A stretch of 64,000 nt of DNA, from assembly GCF_014898055.3 (NCBI RefSeq), contig NW_023603184.1, positions 151,160,149 through 151,224,148 on the forward strand. The letters run 5' to 3'. The notes beneath the pieces are model-generated. The model was not told the DNA's origin and did no database searches. It saw only the letters and a program-made list of their open reading frames with translations. The stretch is from Talpa occidentalis (Eukaryota; Chordata; Mammalia; Eulipotyphla; Talpidae). The translations under genes were made by a program, and so were the position numbers. Below are positions 12,801 through 26,400 of this stretch, piece by piece; the first letter of the stretch is position 1; the number at the start of each line of letters is the position of its first letter.

Positions 12801-14170
12801 CGCACACCCTCCCTGGCCCCGCCTGGCCCGAGACGGCCGGGCCCTGGGAGGACACTGTAAGGCCAGCCTTGGGGGAGGCCCTGCCCTCCCTGCCCTGGCC
12901 ACTAGGGGGAGGTCCAGCGCGGCCGCAGACGAGGCGACTCCTCTGAGGCCAGGGCTCACCCGTGCCTCGGTTTCCCGCTCTGCACCCGCAGCTTGCACGC
13001 TGACCGGGAGGCCGCACCCAGAGTGGTGGCACTGGGAGGAACCAAGTCCCGGACGCCCCCGCCGCCAGGAGGGGTGCTGGGGTGAGGCGGGGCCCGCGGC
13101 GAAGTGGCTCCAACACTTGCCCCCCTCCCAGCCCCAAGCACATTTCTGCCTTGAGCTTCATTGCGTGAAGGGGTCCCGGAGGCTGCCCGGCCCGCGGCAC
13201 GAGGACCGTCCCGGGGTGGGCGTCACATGACCGGGGTGGAGGCCGACACGCCTGGGGCCTCTGGACCTGCCGCGGCCCCTCGGGGAGCCCACACCGCACC
13301 CGGGCTAGTCTCGGGGGCTACAGCCCAGACGCTCTCACTGCCCGGGAGCCCCTGGTGCCTCCTCCCCAGACAGCCCTCCGGGGCTGCAGCCTCCACCTCC
13401 TTAGCTCAGAGGAGCTCCGCCCGCAGAAGGGATGGGGGCTTGGCCCGAGGCCCAGGCCAGGGCGGGCTTCCCGCCAGCCTCAGGGTACACACCGGCCTCT
13501 CCCGCTCTCACGGGCTCCCCGAAGGCCTCTGCTCCCATGGGCGCCCGCACCGGACTCAGCCCGCGGCACGGGGCCTGGAAGGGCGTCTCCCGCTGGACCA
13601 GCCTGGGGCTCCACGGTGGCCGCGAGCAGGCAGGCAGGCGCCCCAGAGGGGGCTGCCGTGGTGGGCGCAGCCGGCAGGGCCAGGCCCGGCGGGGGGCGGG
13701 GGCGGGGGCTCCAGCCAGCCGCAGGCTCTGCGCCCAAACCACACCCTCTCGGCAAGAACGTCCCCTCCCCGGAGGAGCCCGCCCGCCCGCGCGGGTCTGC
13801 CTGGCGCCCGCCCGTCCCCCAGCCTCCCACGGGAACGGGCGTCGCGCTCACCCGGCAGCTCCTGCCGAGCGGACAGACGCCAGACGGCATCGAGCACAAC
13901 CGGCCCCGGCAGCCTCCACGACCCCCTGGCGGGGGGGTGGGGGAGGGTCCAGGTAGCAGCAGGTGGGGCGGGGGACCCCAGTTGCAGCAGACGGGGGTGC
14001 CCGGTGCGGGCCGCCGCGCCAGGGACAGCCGGGACGCCCTGCCTCCTCCTGGAGCGCGCCCCCGGCGGGTGGCGGGTGTGCGGGGCGCCCGCGGCTCAGC
14101 GTCAGCGCCACCCCTGGGGGACGCGCGGCGGGGGGGGGGGGGGCACGGGGGCGGGCGCGGGCTGGCAGAG
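9886..14170. other. GC-rich intergenic DNA, no gene recognised
   Basis: CpG-rich sequence between the LTR-like repeat and the 3' end of NDUFA10. It contains a G run at about 14,131-14,142 and many stop-poor frames without recognisable protein similarity. No splice-linked exons or RNA genes were seen. Confidence 0.55.
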
Positions 14171-14192
14171 GCGTGTGGGGGAGGGAAGCGGT

Positions 14193-14198
14193 TTTATT
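14193..14198 (-). terminator. NDUFA10 polyadenylation signal AATAAA
   Basis: On the minus strand a canonical AATAAA (plus-strand TTTATT) lies 178 bp downstream of the NDUFA10 stop codon at 14,376-14,378. It is followed by GC/GT-rich sequence suitable as a downstream element. This implies a short 3' UTR of about 200 bp ending near 14,170-14,180. Confidence 0.75.
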
Positions 14199-14375
14199 TC
14201 CTGAGTCCCGAAGCAGCCGCTGCAGCCCGTGGCACGGGGCCCGCTGGGCCAGGCGCCCCCGCGTCCCCGCGATCTCCAGGACAGAGCCCGGGGCTCCAGA
14301 GCCACGGCGCCCTGGCTCATCCCGGCAGGCCGCGCCAGCCCCGTCCTCCGGCCGCGCTTCCAGTCACGAGGCCGC

Positions 14376-14444
14376 TCACTTCAGCCAGATCCACGTGTCG
14401 CCCACGTCCTCGTTGTACCCGGGGCGGTACCTGCGGCCCGGCAG
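14376..14444 (-). CDS. NDUFA10 exon 10 (coding part) with stop
   Basis: Acceptor CCCGCAG|CTGCCGG. The exon encodes [22 protein letters not shown] followed by TGA at 14,376-14,378. The conserved C-terminus confirms the frame. Confidence 0.96.
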   Translation of the reverse strand: MPGRRYRPGYNEDVGDTWIWLK

Positions 14445-17400
14445 CTGCGGGGGGAGAGGCGTGGTCACCACGAGCCGCGGGGCCCCGCCACGGACGAGGG
14501 TGACCCGGCCGTCTCGCGCTCTGCCTCGCCCTCCAGGCCGGGACCCCAACCTCGGCGCGGAAGGGCGCCGGCGGGACACGCCCGCGGGCAGGAGGAAAGC
14601 GAGGCCGGGCTGAGGCACGGGCACCCTGGGCCGGCAGCACTCAGGGTCCACCCCGCCGGCCGGGCGCCCTGCCAGAAGTGGGGCAGGCGCCACCCCTTGG
14701 GGGCCAGCCTCCCGGGGCACCTCTCGGGGTGGAAGCCGTCGAGCTCCCAGACTCCTCTGGGGCACGCAGGTGCCCCGAGCCCGAGCCGTGCTCACTTGGG
14801 TCAGCGGGGGCCGAGGGCGGCCTGGACACAGGACACAGCCAGCCCCGCCCGCCCGTGCCCGACCCAGTGCCAAGCGCTCCAGGGGGCCGCCGGCCTCCCC
14901 TCACCCCGGGGCCAGCCCCGCACCAGGTGGCAGCCTGACTGCTGCTCCGGGCGCCCTGGGCCCTGCACCCTCCTGCTCCGTGCCACACCCCCGAGCTGCA
15001 CAGGCTGCCAGGAGCCTCAAAGGAGGGGCAAGCAAGCGGGACGTGGGGGCCAGTGTCAGGGCCAGGGGCACGGGAATATGAAAGGAGAAAGGGGCCCCAG
15101 CTCCCCGGAGCTCGCGGCTGGGGAGGCGGGGGGGGGGGGGGGGCGGGGGGGGGCAGGCTGAGGACTCGAGCGAGCCTGCAGGCCCCTCCCGGCCGCCCCC
15201 ACCCGCACCCGAAACGCGCCCGAGCGTCCGTCCTTCGTGACCTCCGTGACTGAAGGGCCCGCGGCCCACAGGTGAGGGCACAGTCGCCCCTCGGGGCGGG
15301 CCCGTGTCCTCCAGCGCAGCAGCGCCCTGGGACGCCCGTCAAGGGCCGACAGTTCGGCTCTGAGCTCATCGCGCTGAGAGAGGGCGGAACCAGAGCAGAG
15401 CACCCCCGCCAGAGAGGCAAGCTGCGAGATCGGGGGTGTGCCCACCCCGGGCCCGGCCCGCACACTCAGGCCCTGACACCCTGCGGGGGCTCCACCCGGA
15501 GCATCCCACACTGAGGAGGGGCGAACCGCGCCGTCCACCCAGCCCGCGCCGGCACCCGCTCTTCAAGCAACTGCACCGCCAAAGCCGGGCCCGCGGCCAC
15601 CGGGGACTCTGGGAGGAATCCCGGCCGCGCCCGTGCACGCCGCCACGGAGGGCGGCCCAGCAGGGCCTGGTGCGGGGCGCGGCTGCCCTACTCCGGACGC
15701 AGGCCTGGCCGGCCCAGTTCCCTGCTCCCTGAGCCGCTCCGGCTCCCGCTTCCCTCTCGCAGGCGCGCGCATTCCCGGAGAAATCTCACTGACGGGAGGC
15801 GCCTCCGCGTGCCCTTCTGGTTTCACGCAAACAGGCCGTGTAGACGCCAGGGCCCGTCACGACTGAAGAGGCGAGTGTGAGGAGCGACAGTCTCTGGCAG
15901 GACTCAGGGCACCCCCGGAGGGCGCAAGGGTGGGAGCGCGCGGGGCGGGGCGGGTGCCTCCCAGTGCTAACAGCGTGAGGCCCCCGTCATGCTTGATTTA
16001 AACCAAGACTGAAAGAACAGGAGGACCCCGGCCCTGCCCCCACCCCGTCCTGGCAGCCTCCGCCCGGAGGGCACAGGCGAAGGGCCTGGACCAGGCTCCC
16101 GGGGCAGGGGGGGTCACTCTCCCCGGTACGCTTCGTACACACAGCCGTGTCCTTCCTTCCTCCGGACACGCAGGGTGGCGGCTGCCCGTGGGGAGCCCCT
16201 GGCAGGCGGCCGCGGCCGTTTCGGGAAGCGGAGCTGCTTCAGAAAGAACAAGGAGCCGAGAGATGCTGATGGAGCAACCGGGACACGTCACTGACTGTGC
16301 AGAAGGCGGCCCGGCGGCGGCTGCTACGGGTCACACGGCCTCCCCGGTGGCTCCTGCAGGCCACTGCCCCGCCCGCTGACGGCTCTGGACCCCAGGGCCC
16401 GGCCTGCAAAGCCCAAACTAGCCACTCGCTGGCTCGCCACAGAGACATCTGCCAGGGGCCCAGGAGGAAGCGAGCTCGGTGGCTACAGGCTGGAAGCCCG
16501 TCTGGCCACTCAGTGCGTGTGGCCTGCCCCACTGGGACTGGCTGCGTGGCGCATACAGGAGGATGAGGCCGCCCCGGGGGCCGGGAGCTCAGGGGTGCAG
16601 GGGCAGCTGGCACGGGCAGCTGGGGCGCCAAGCGCTGGGGTGAGCTGCTTTTGTTAAGGGTGTCTCTACGCGTGCCACAGGCCAGCCAGGTGTGCGGGCG
16701 CAGCGCTGGGACAGAGGCCCCGGGAGACCTCTGGCCGTGCTGACGTGCGAGGCTGAGCTCCGAGAACCACCAGGGGCCCAGCACGAGGAACGCTGGGAAG
16801 CAAAGCCGCCGGGGGTGGGGATGCAGGCGGGTGAGTCCACCATGACTGGGCCTCGCTGAAGAGCGTGCCCTCGTGTGACAGGGAGGTAGGCGGGAAGCCC
16901 CAGCAGAAAGGCGCTCTCAGCGGGCCCCGAGCGCCACTGCAGCCAGCTCCGGCGGGTGGGCCCCAGGCCTGCAGGCCCTGCAGGGATGCCTATGCAGCTG
17001 GGCCACCCGTGTCCCTTCTGCCCAGGAGACGTAAATGCCCACGACGCAAGCACGTCGTCCCCACAGTCTCCACAAGACAGAAGGAGCAGGCGCTGCGTGG
17101 GTCAGGCCTCCCGCCCGGGAACAGGCCTCCCGGAGGAAGAGTTCCCGAGCCGCGGGAGAGTGGGCACTGCCGGGCCTGCACGCCGGGAGCGGGGCAAGGG
17201 TAGCTCGCGCAGCACAGAGGCCTGGGCGCCAGCACCACTCCCGGCAGAGCCCCTGAGGACGGCGAGGGGCCTCCGACTGCAGGAGGACGCTGCCAAGAGC
17301 CCTGACCGGTGCCGATGCCTACGGCAGCCCAGCCTCAAAACCTGGGGAAACCGCCTGGACAGGCCGAGGGGAGGAGGCTCCACAGAGGCCAGGAGGCCAC

Positions 17401-20400
17401 GGCCCCCGCACAGCAGAGCTGCACGACCCCAGAGCGACGCCCCGGCCTCCCCGCACCTACCTCCGTGAACCGGCGGAAGACACGGTCACTCTGGTGGGCG
17501 CCGATGGTGAGCTCCGGGAGGTAGACGGGGATCGTCGTGTAGTTCAGCACCTCCAGCTTGTTCTGAACCCTGAAAAGAACAAGAACACGATGACACGAAG
17601 CCAGAACCAGGTGCGGTGAGTACGAGGCTGGCGTCGGAAATCTCCGTGGTGAGAGGTCACGCGTTGACCGTCACGCCCAGCAGCCAGGCAGGAGGAAAGC
17701 GTCACCCCCGGGCCCCCGGCCCACAGGGAGCTGCGCGTCCCCCAGGGCCACACGAGTGGGCACAGCCGCTCCCGGCCGCCCCCTAGACGTGGAAGGGCTT
17801 GGGAAACCAGAAGGCAGGTGCGCCAAGCCGCGGGCAGCGGGGAGGGCCAGATGCAGGCCACACGTCACCGTGCACTCGGCTCCACGAAGGTCCACACGCG
17901 AACACCTGTCGCAGAACAAGCAGCGACTGAGCTCCAGACCCCGGGGTCGCCTTCCGACAGGCGCGGGACCTGAGGCCAACACCGTCTAAGCAGACGCAGG
18001 ACCCCAGGCCACACGGCAGGGAGCCGGGCTGTCCTGTCCCAACGGAAGGCCGCAGGACCCCCTGGCCACACCCGTTCTGCTGAAACACGTGTCGTGCTGT
18101 CAATTGTCCATCTCAAGTTTAGCCTGAAGCAGCTGCCACCCCCGAAGATGAAGGCATTCTGGGGGCTTCCAGTGAAAACCGTTACAAAAAATCTCTTCTC
18201 CGGGGCTTGAGACAAAGCCGGCAGCGCAGGACCGCTCTCCCGTCCCCGAGGGCCACGGCAGGAGGAGGTGAAAGGGGCAGTCGGGGATGCGGGGTGGAGC
18301 CCGCGCCTCCGGCCCCCAGCACACCAGGCCGGCCCGGCGCCCTCCCAGAGCACCAAGGGCACCAAGAAACCGGAAGAGGCTGAGGGGAGCCCCGGCGCCC
18401 CCGTAAAGGCCACACTGCTGCAGCGCAGATGGGTGACCCCGCGCCCGGGGGAGCACCAGGCCCCTCCCCAGAACTGTGCTGCCTGCGGGGCCCACGGCTG
18501 TAGGCCCGTGCCCAGAGGAGGCCCCAGGGCGGGCCCCCACCCTCAGCCTACAGAGCTGCAACCTGGACAAGCGCGGGTCCCCCTGAGGAGAGGCTCACCC
18601 TGTGCTCGCTGCGCAAGGTGATGCAGAGCCCTGAGGCCCAGGGCCAGGCCTCACACGCTAGCAGACTCGAGGTGGGGGAGGAGCTGGGCTTCCCTGGTTT
18701 GAAAAACCGAGAAAAATTCTGGAACATCTGACAGGGCGAGTGGCCCGGAAGCGCGCAGAGCAGCAGCGCCACCTGTGGCTCGTGGGGCGGCACTGCACGC
18801 ACAGGGCCCGGGCGGCCCTCACCCCCGGGGCAGACACGCCGGAACCCGAGAGGAGGGCGGGAGAGCCCCTCCCCAGAGCGCCCGTCTAGCGAGACCACAG
18901 TCCCGCGTCCTGCCCTACCCCGCTCCAGGGCGGAGGCAGCAGGAGGGCGGGGGGCTGGAGGGCAACTTCCCAACCCCCCAACTCTGGTGCCGCCTCCTCC
19001 CTGGCCCCGCACTGGCCCACCCCGGGCAAACCCTCTGCTCGGGCACCGCAGAGCCCGCAGCGCCTGTGGTGGGGAGGCCCGGCCGGGCGGAGGAAGGGTG
19101 GGCACGCGGTGAGGCGGCCACGGCGGCGTGAGCCCAAGCCGCTGGCCAGGGCAGAGCACAGGCGCCTCCAGGCACGGGCACGTCACCCCGACACGCCCGG
19201 CCAGCATGCAAGGCTCGCGGGTGGCCTGGCCGGGCTCGGGGCGGGGTGAGACCGGCAGGGAAACTCGTGGCCACCGCCTCAGGAAACGGGCCACCGTCTC
19301 CCCCGAATCCTCCTGACTACGGCCGGCGCGGGGCAGAGCACGGCGCCGCCGCGGCCTGTCACGGACCCCCGGGGAGGGAGGACAAGCCCACGGGCAGACA
19401 CGGACCCAACGGGACGACGTGACGGTGGGCGTGGCCCCCCACATTCTCACGACCGGACAACTGGCCCCGACTCGAGGACCGCGGAAGCCGTCCCGGCCAT
19501 GCTCAGAAGGGGCGGCTGGCCACTCGGCCCACTCCCACCTCCGAGGGGAGCCGCGCCCCGGCCCCAGCAGCTGCGACCCCTGCCGCGAGCACCCGCGCAC
19601 CCTCGGAGCCCCGCCTGGAGGCGGCGGCTCGGGCAGCGGTGGGCCGTCGGCTCAGGGAACCCCGGGCCCAGGCAGTGGCCGGGCAGGGGGTGGTCGGAGG
19701 CGCCAGAAGGCGCATCCTCCACGGGTCCTGGGAAAGGAACCCGGCCTCACGAGCACCACAGACGGGCCCTGCAGGCCGCCGGGAGGGAGCAGGCCGGGGT
19801 GCGGCGGAGACGGAGGCCGGGAGCGGGCCCGGGGCGCCAGAGGCAGGAAGGGGGGCGGGGGGCATCACCACAGAGCAACACAGCAGCCTGGCGGGGCTTG
19901 GCCAAGCCGGGGCGGGGGACCCGAGCGGGCAACGGCCGACCGAGGCCGCGACGACCCCACAGGGAGTCAGGCCAGAGCCGCGGCGGGGAGCATCGGGCCG
20001 TGGCGGGGAGCCGCTCTCGGACCTGTACAGTAAAGGGAGCCCCCGCCCCCAGGGGTGCCGTGGAGTCAGGAGACGCTTCCAAACACCATTGTGCCGAGCC
20101 GACACCTCGCACCCCCCGCGCCCGGCAGGCCCTGCAGACGGTCGCTCGCTGTCGCCCCGCGGCGGGAGCCCACGTGTCCCCCGGGCTTCCCCAAGCGCAG
20201 CCGGCCTGGCCAGTGGGGAGCGGCGGGCGGGCTCCCAGGCGCCAGACGGGGGCGCGGCGGGCGGGCTCCCAGGCGCCAGACGGGGGCGCGGCGCTTTCTG
20301 GGCTCCCCGAGCTGGGGCCACCGGGCCGGAGGGTGTCTGGCCCAGGCTGCCGCCTGCCACTCCGCCTGGATGTCGCCTCTGCGCGGTGACGGCGCCCGGG

Positions 20401-23400
20401 CAGGAAGGAGGTGCCCCCTTCTCCCCGCCCCACCCCTCCCGTGCAAGCCCGCACTGTGCCCCGCACCTCTGGGCTCACGCCCTGCAGCCGGCGGGGACCC
20501 GCCCCCGCAAGCCTGCCCGATGGGCATGCCGCGGCTAAGCACCCCCTGCCCGCGCCAGAGCAGGGAACGGGCCGTCCGAAGGGGCGGGAAGCCGCAGCCG
20601 ACGGCGCCCGGACGCGCGGACCGGGAGCTGCCGCGCAGATGAAGTGCCCGCCTGCCAGGCCGCCCCGCCCGCCGACTCACAGCATCCGCAGGCGGTGCAG
20701 CGTGCGGTCGTCCTGCTCGAGCCAAGGCCCCTTGTCGTGCTTGAGGTAGTCGATGTCCTCCGCCACCTAGACAGAGCAGCGCCGCCGTGAGGCCTGGCCG
20801 GCACCCAGGGATGCGGCTGAGCGCGCCGCGCTGCGAGTGCCTCGTGGGGGACTCTGTAGGCGAGAAGCCAGACAGACGGCCGGGGGGAGCCCCGGGGCCG
20901 CCTGCCGGCCCTCGATGGGGCGCCCCGCCCGCCACTCAGGGCCACAGGGGTGCTAGCCTGTCCTGAGCCAGCTGCCTGTCCTCTGGGGTCAGGGCTCTGC
21001 GGCCCTGGGCAGCGTAGACACTGCCCCCAGGCTGGGGGAGGGGCGGGGAGCACCCAGAGACCCAGGAGCAAGCCCCGTCCCGGAGCACCCAGAGACCCAG
21101 GACCTAGGTTTTGGGGGCAGGGGAGGTCCTTCCTGGTACATTTTCTCCTCAAAAGGTGCCAAACTCGGGGAGCGCTCCGCAGGTCTCCAGGGGCACTCCT
21201 CAGCCGCAGCCCCCAGCCGCAGGCCCAAACGGAATCAGAAAGAAAACTAAGAGCTGCGCGCAGACACAGCAGGCCGGGAGGGGCAGGAGGTGGGGCTGCC
21301 TCAGGGGGGCCGGAGCCAGGTGGGGGCGCCACAGGGCTGTCTGAGGGCGTGTCCTCTGGGGTCAGCTGCTGGGGTGCCCCCTCCCCGGGAGCCGTGTGGG
21401 TGCGCCCGAGTCCCCCCGGCGTGCCCGGCAGCACGGGCGGCTCTCGAGCCTCTGAGACCCCGCCCGGGAGCCTGCCGGCCCAGCGCCTCGGAAGAGACAC
21501 TGTCACTCTCTGTGGACGCCGCGCCCCGCCGTCCCACACGCGGGGGTGGGAGCAGGGAAGCCGGGCTCTTGTAGCCCACACTCCGCGGCTTCTGGGCCAC
21601 GGGAACGGAAGCACTCAAGAAAAACGGAAGCCTCGCGACCAGAGGGGGCCGAGTTGCCTTTCACCGACAAAGCCCAGCGGGAACGGCCCCGAGGATCCGA
21701 CCGGCAAGAACCTCAGCCCGGAACCAAGCCTCAGGCAGCGGCGACCCGTCACCTTCACAGCATCCTGCGCTTCCCGCCAGCTGTACTGCAAAACCTCGCA
21801 CTTCTCACTGCAAGAAAAAGCAAGAGGGAGGTCGAGGCCCATTCCCGAGCGCGGGCAAACGCGGAGAGCAACGCACAACGTTCCTGCACCACGCGAGGCC
21901 GCCGGCCCCAGGAAGCACACAGGCGCGGGGCCCGGCCCGGGCTGCCAGGCGCAGCAGGCCCCAGGCCTTAGCCTGACGCTCAGAGTGACGCGGGGTCCCC
22001 ATGAAAGAAGAGACAGTGACCCCGATCACACCGTCTGCCGGGTCCCCCATCCCTGAGCCCGCAGCGGCGCGGCGGCCAAGAGACAGCGACCAACCGGCCC
22101 CAGTGGGCTGGATCCAAGAGCGGCTGCCTCGGCCTCCCTCAGCGGAGGTGAACCCGGCGGGAGGCCCACCAGGTGGCGCTGCAGGACAACACCCGGGGCC
22201 TCGCCAGGGCAGCAGCCCGGACATCTACTGCACCCCACAGATTCTTGGCCTGCAGCAGAGCGCCCTCCCCTGGGGTGGAGACCTAGGAGCACCCCGAGAA
22301 TCCCCACTCAGCCTGAAGCCACGTGGCCCCACGCCGGTGGTCAAACTGAGTCTGCTAAGCGCCTCCAACAGGCCACAGTCTCAGAAGGGAGCCCCTGGGC
22401 GGCCCGTGCTCAGGACCTGCTGCTTAACAATGTTGAACTTAAAACCAAAATTTTCTAATAAAAATAAAGTGAAAATTAAAGCTTCTTCCAAAATGACTAG
22501 ACCATATGGTTTTGCTCACTATTTTATAGTCACCTTCCAACTCTCAAGGACAGGAACGCGAGGTTTTTAGGTATCAAGGGATGCTTTAGTTTTTAAAAAC
22601 TTTGAAAGCTCCCACCAGAAATCCTCAGCACAGCGCCGCCCCCCCCCCCCAACATGGGCTGGGCCCGGGGACGGCAGTGCTGACCTCCAAGGACCAGAGT
22701 GGCCAGCAGGACCATAGGGGAGAAGCGCCTTCCTGGGCTTTCAAGTTAGAGGGAAAGGCTGTGGGTGCCCCCGCCTACCCAAGCGCCACCCAGAGGTGCC
22801 CTCTGAAGGGCCCCCGGGCCTGTGCCCCAGGAGCTCTTTGGGGCCTAGCTGAGCCACGCCAAGAGCCCTCCCGGGGTGTCTGAGCGTCACAAGGTGTCAG
22901 GACAGCGCCCCCGATGCTCGGCTGTCACGGGACAGCTTCGGTTTACTTCAGCAGCAAGTCAAACTAAACGCCACGTAACAAGAAGAGCAGCAACAGAATA
23001 AGCAAACCCCAAAGCAACCCCCCAAAAAGGCCGCCTCCCCATGAGGACCCGCCACCACCCAGGTGCGCGCGGGGTGCAGACACACCTCATCTCGGGGAGG
23101 AAGGCCGTCTTGTAAGCTCGTTCGATGTCCTGCAGGTAGGCCGGGCTGACCTTCGTCTCATGCGGCTAGAGAGAGACGCGACTGTGAGGCAGGCCCTGCC
23201 CATCCGCCAGGCTCCCGGGCCCCTCTGGCACAGAGCGCCCCAGTGGGCCTGCCCGCCCCCCATGCCTTCCTCCCAGCAACTGCGTTGCCGCAGGGGACCG
23301 TGGGAGCAGATAGAACGGGGACTCAGCACTTGATAAAAGGGCCCATTAAAGCATTTGGACACGGCACTTAGATAGACAGCGGTTTCCTTTAAAAAGCCAC

Positions 23401-26400
23401 CACCAAGAAAGGAGAGACGACAAAGTGGAGACCGCAGACTGCCGAGGCCCCTGCCTGCTGGCAGCACGTCCTCCTCCTCAAACACAGGGCAACTCGCTGC
23501 TGGCGACGCTCTTCAAAGGCTTCGGCTGGGGAAGTTCCCGGCCGGAACCGGCCCTCAGAGCGTCCTTAACCCATCGCTAACCCGGGTCACAGAAGTTATC
23601 CAGAGAATTCTGAACACGCTTTCGCTTTTCTCAGTAACTGTCACTGGAACGAGCAAAGCTGTTCTGCTGAGAACGAGTTTTGGCCGCTGCGCGTAAGGGT
23701 AAGCCCCGGCAGGTGACGGGCACAGAACGGCAACAGATAGGGACGGACAGACGCCGGGGCAGCGGGTCTCGGGCCCGGGAGTGACGGACTGCACCAAGGA
23801 CCAGCCCAGAAGAGCAGGCCACAGGCAGCTGTGTCCTCACCCCCGTGTCGAGGACCTGAGATGCCCCCAGACGAGCCCTGCTAGGTGGGAATGATGTTTC
23901 CAAACAGGCACCAGTCACAGGACAGACAGCCCTGGTCAGGACAGGCCCTGCCCCCGCCCCGTGCCCGAGGCAAGTGCAGCGCTTCGGGGCCACCAGCTCA
24001 GGCCACGCGGGCGGTGCAGAGGACACTGAACAGTGAGTGGGGCGCGGACGGGGGCCCCTCGGAGGGAATGGCCGGGGACGCTGAGCAGGGGACGCTGGAA
24101 CTCGCCGTCAACTGAGGAGAAAGACGGGGCACGAAGACCCCGGGAGAAGGGACTTGTCTGGACTTGTCTGGAGACCTCAGCCAGGCCCGCAGGCAGGGCT
24201 GGCCGGGAGCGAGCCCCGGGGACCCGCGGGCAGGAATGAGGGCAGAATTACATCTCCCTTCTTCTGGATGCGACTCTGGATCTCGGGAACGGGCGTGTCA
24301 ATGTAGATGACCACGTGCGGAGGCAGGTACTCGCAGAGGGTGACCTTCTTCACATCGTAGTAGTGGTCCACGCCTGGGAGGTGAGAGAGCTGTCAGCAAC
24401 ATTCCCCTGGCTGAGCCTGCTCCCCCTTAAAGGAAGGGCAGACAGGAGGCGATTCTCAGAATCAGGTGCCAGCATGCGTGTCGGGGGCGTCACTCTTCAA
24501 GGACGCCGTCCCTGCCGCCCCCCCTGCCCCCCAGCTGCCTCTACACACCCCGGGGCATCTGCCCTTTATGGCTATTACCCATCCGCATCGCCTGGCCAGC
24601 CCTGGGAAGGAAGCCTGCAGCGGGAACCTCGGCCTGGCGCTCAGGGCAGAGCCTGGCCAGGGGCACGGCAGAAACAACTGAGCTCTGTGGCTGCTCCGGG
24701 TGGGTGAGGCCCAGAGTTGGGGTCTGCAACAGGCCCCCACTCCTGCCGCATGTGCACACCACCATTGCCCCACACAGCGGGCCGAGCGGCAGTGCCCCTC
24801 CCAGCCACCACTGGGCCGCCGCCAACATACTCGCCGGCCAGGGACACTCACTCGACCTTTCAGGCCTCGGCTGCCCACCAGCTCTGGCCAGCCTGTGCAG
24901 GTGGGATCAGGCTCTGCCAACGCACTGGCACACTCTCGTCCAGACACCTGGCCCTCCGGGTCATGCGCCCCTTATTCGTCACGGCGCATGTTTAACTGGA
25001 GGCCGTGATTCTTACCCATGGGCCACTGTCCACTGCCCAAGCTACCCAGCCTGGCGTTACTATTGACACAGCCTGCACGGCAGAGAAGCGAAGGCCACCC
25101 AAGGCTGCCTGGGCGCAGGGAGGCAGGGGACAAGGCCTCAAGTCAGACGCTGCGTGCTCAGTGACGTCAACCCCAGCGCGCAGAAGGGCCGCTCGGGCAC
25201 TCTGCCGGGCTGGGCTTCCAGGCAGTCGGGGCGGCTGGGTGTGCAGGAGCCTGGCGCCACTCTGGCCGGGGGGACGCGAGCTCAGGAGGGGGGCGAGGAG
25301 GTGCCTGTCCCCTGGACCCTGCCCACCAACTCACACTGCTTCCGGATGAAGCCCTGCTTGTACATGGCCTCCACGAACACGAAGTCGCTGTAGACGGAGC
25401 GCTCCAGCACGACCCCTTGCCCTGCAGAGACACGGGGGCACGGTGAGCCAGAGCCCAGAGCACTGGACACCGGGGCACAGTGCGCTCTAGAGAGGGGGAG
25501 ACCCTTCACAACCCCATTTCCAAGCCAAGTATTTCCCAGAGATCATAGATGCACTTCCGTGCACGAAATCACTTCCCAATCCACAGCGCAGCCACACAGG
25601 CCGTAAACCTCACCCCAGCGTGCAAAAATGCAGGACCCAGGACCCCACTCGGCAGTGTTGTGTGGCCTGGGGTGTCCTGATTGTCCCCCAAGCAGTGCTG
25701 GGGAAAAGCTCGACCCCCCCAGCCAGCCACAGCGCGGGGGGGCACACCTGTGCTCAGCAGGTGCTCCAGGGCGTCGGCGTACTGCAGCAGGCGGCTCGCA
25801 TACAGCCAGGCCTGCAGGCGGTAGCTGTTGCCGTCTTTGCTCCGGGGGTCATCATAGAACTTCTCCAGGCTGCAGTTGCCACTGAACTCGACGCTCAGGG
25901 GCCGCCCGTCCCCCGTGGTGCTGTCCGCGTAGTGGATCCCGGCCTCGGGGAAGTGCTTCAGGCCTAGGAGAAAAGACTCGCATGAGGCCCGAGGGCGCGG
26001 CCGGCTTTGGTGGCCAGCAGGGCCCAGAGCACCCAGGCTGTCCGCACGGCGCACTGGGAGGGAGGGAGGAAGCCACGCACGTAATGGACTTTTGCACAAG
26101 TTTGGCTTAATGTGTAGCGTGCAAACAGCGGGAATCAGTGCGCAAAGCCTGCAAGAATCGATGCATGGCAGACAAGGGCGCGAGCCACGGGCTCTGCAGC
26201 TGCCCACTCTCCCCTGCACCGAGTGGTCGGGAGAGAGCAGCCCGCAGCCCTCCACAGCTCGCACGCCGCTCTCCTGCCACGCCCCTGGCCTACAACTGCC
26301 GCTTCGGGGTCCTGTCTTCTGTCTTCCGAGGCTCACAAACCGCAGCCCGCCGGGCACGCCGTCAGGCAGCAGGAGCACGTACCCAGCTTCTCCGCTATGC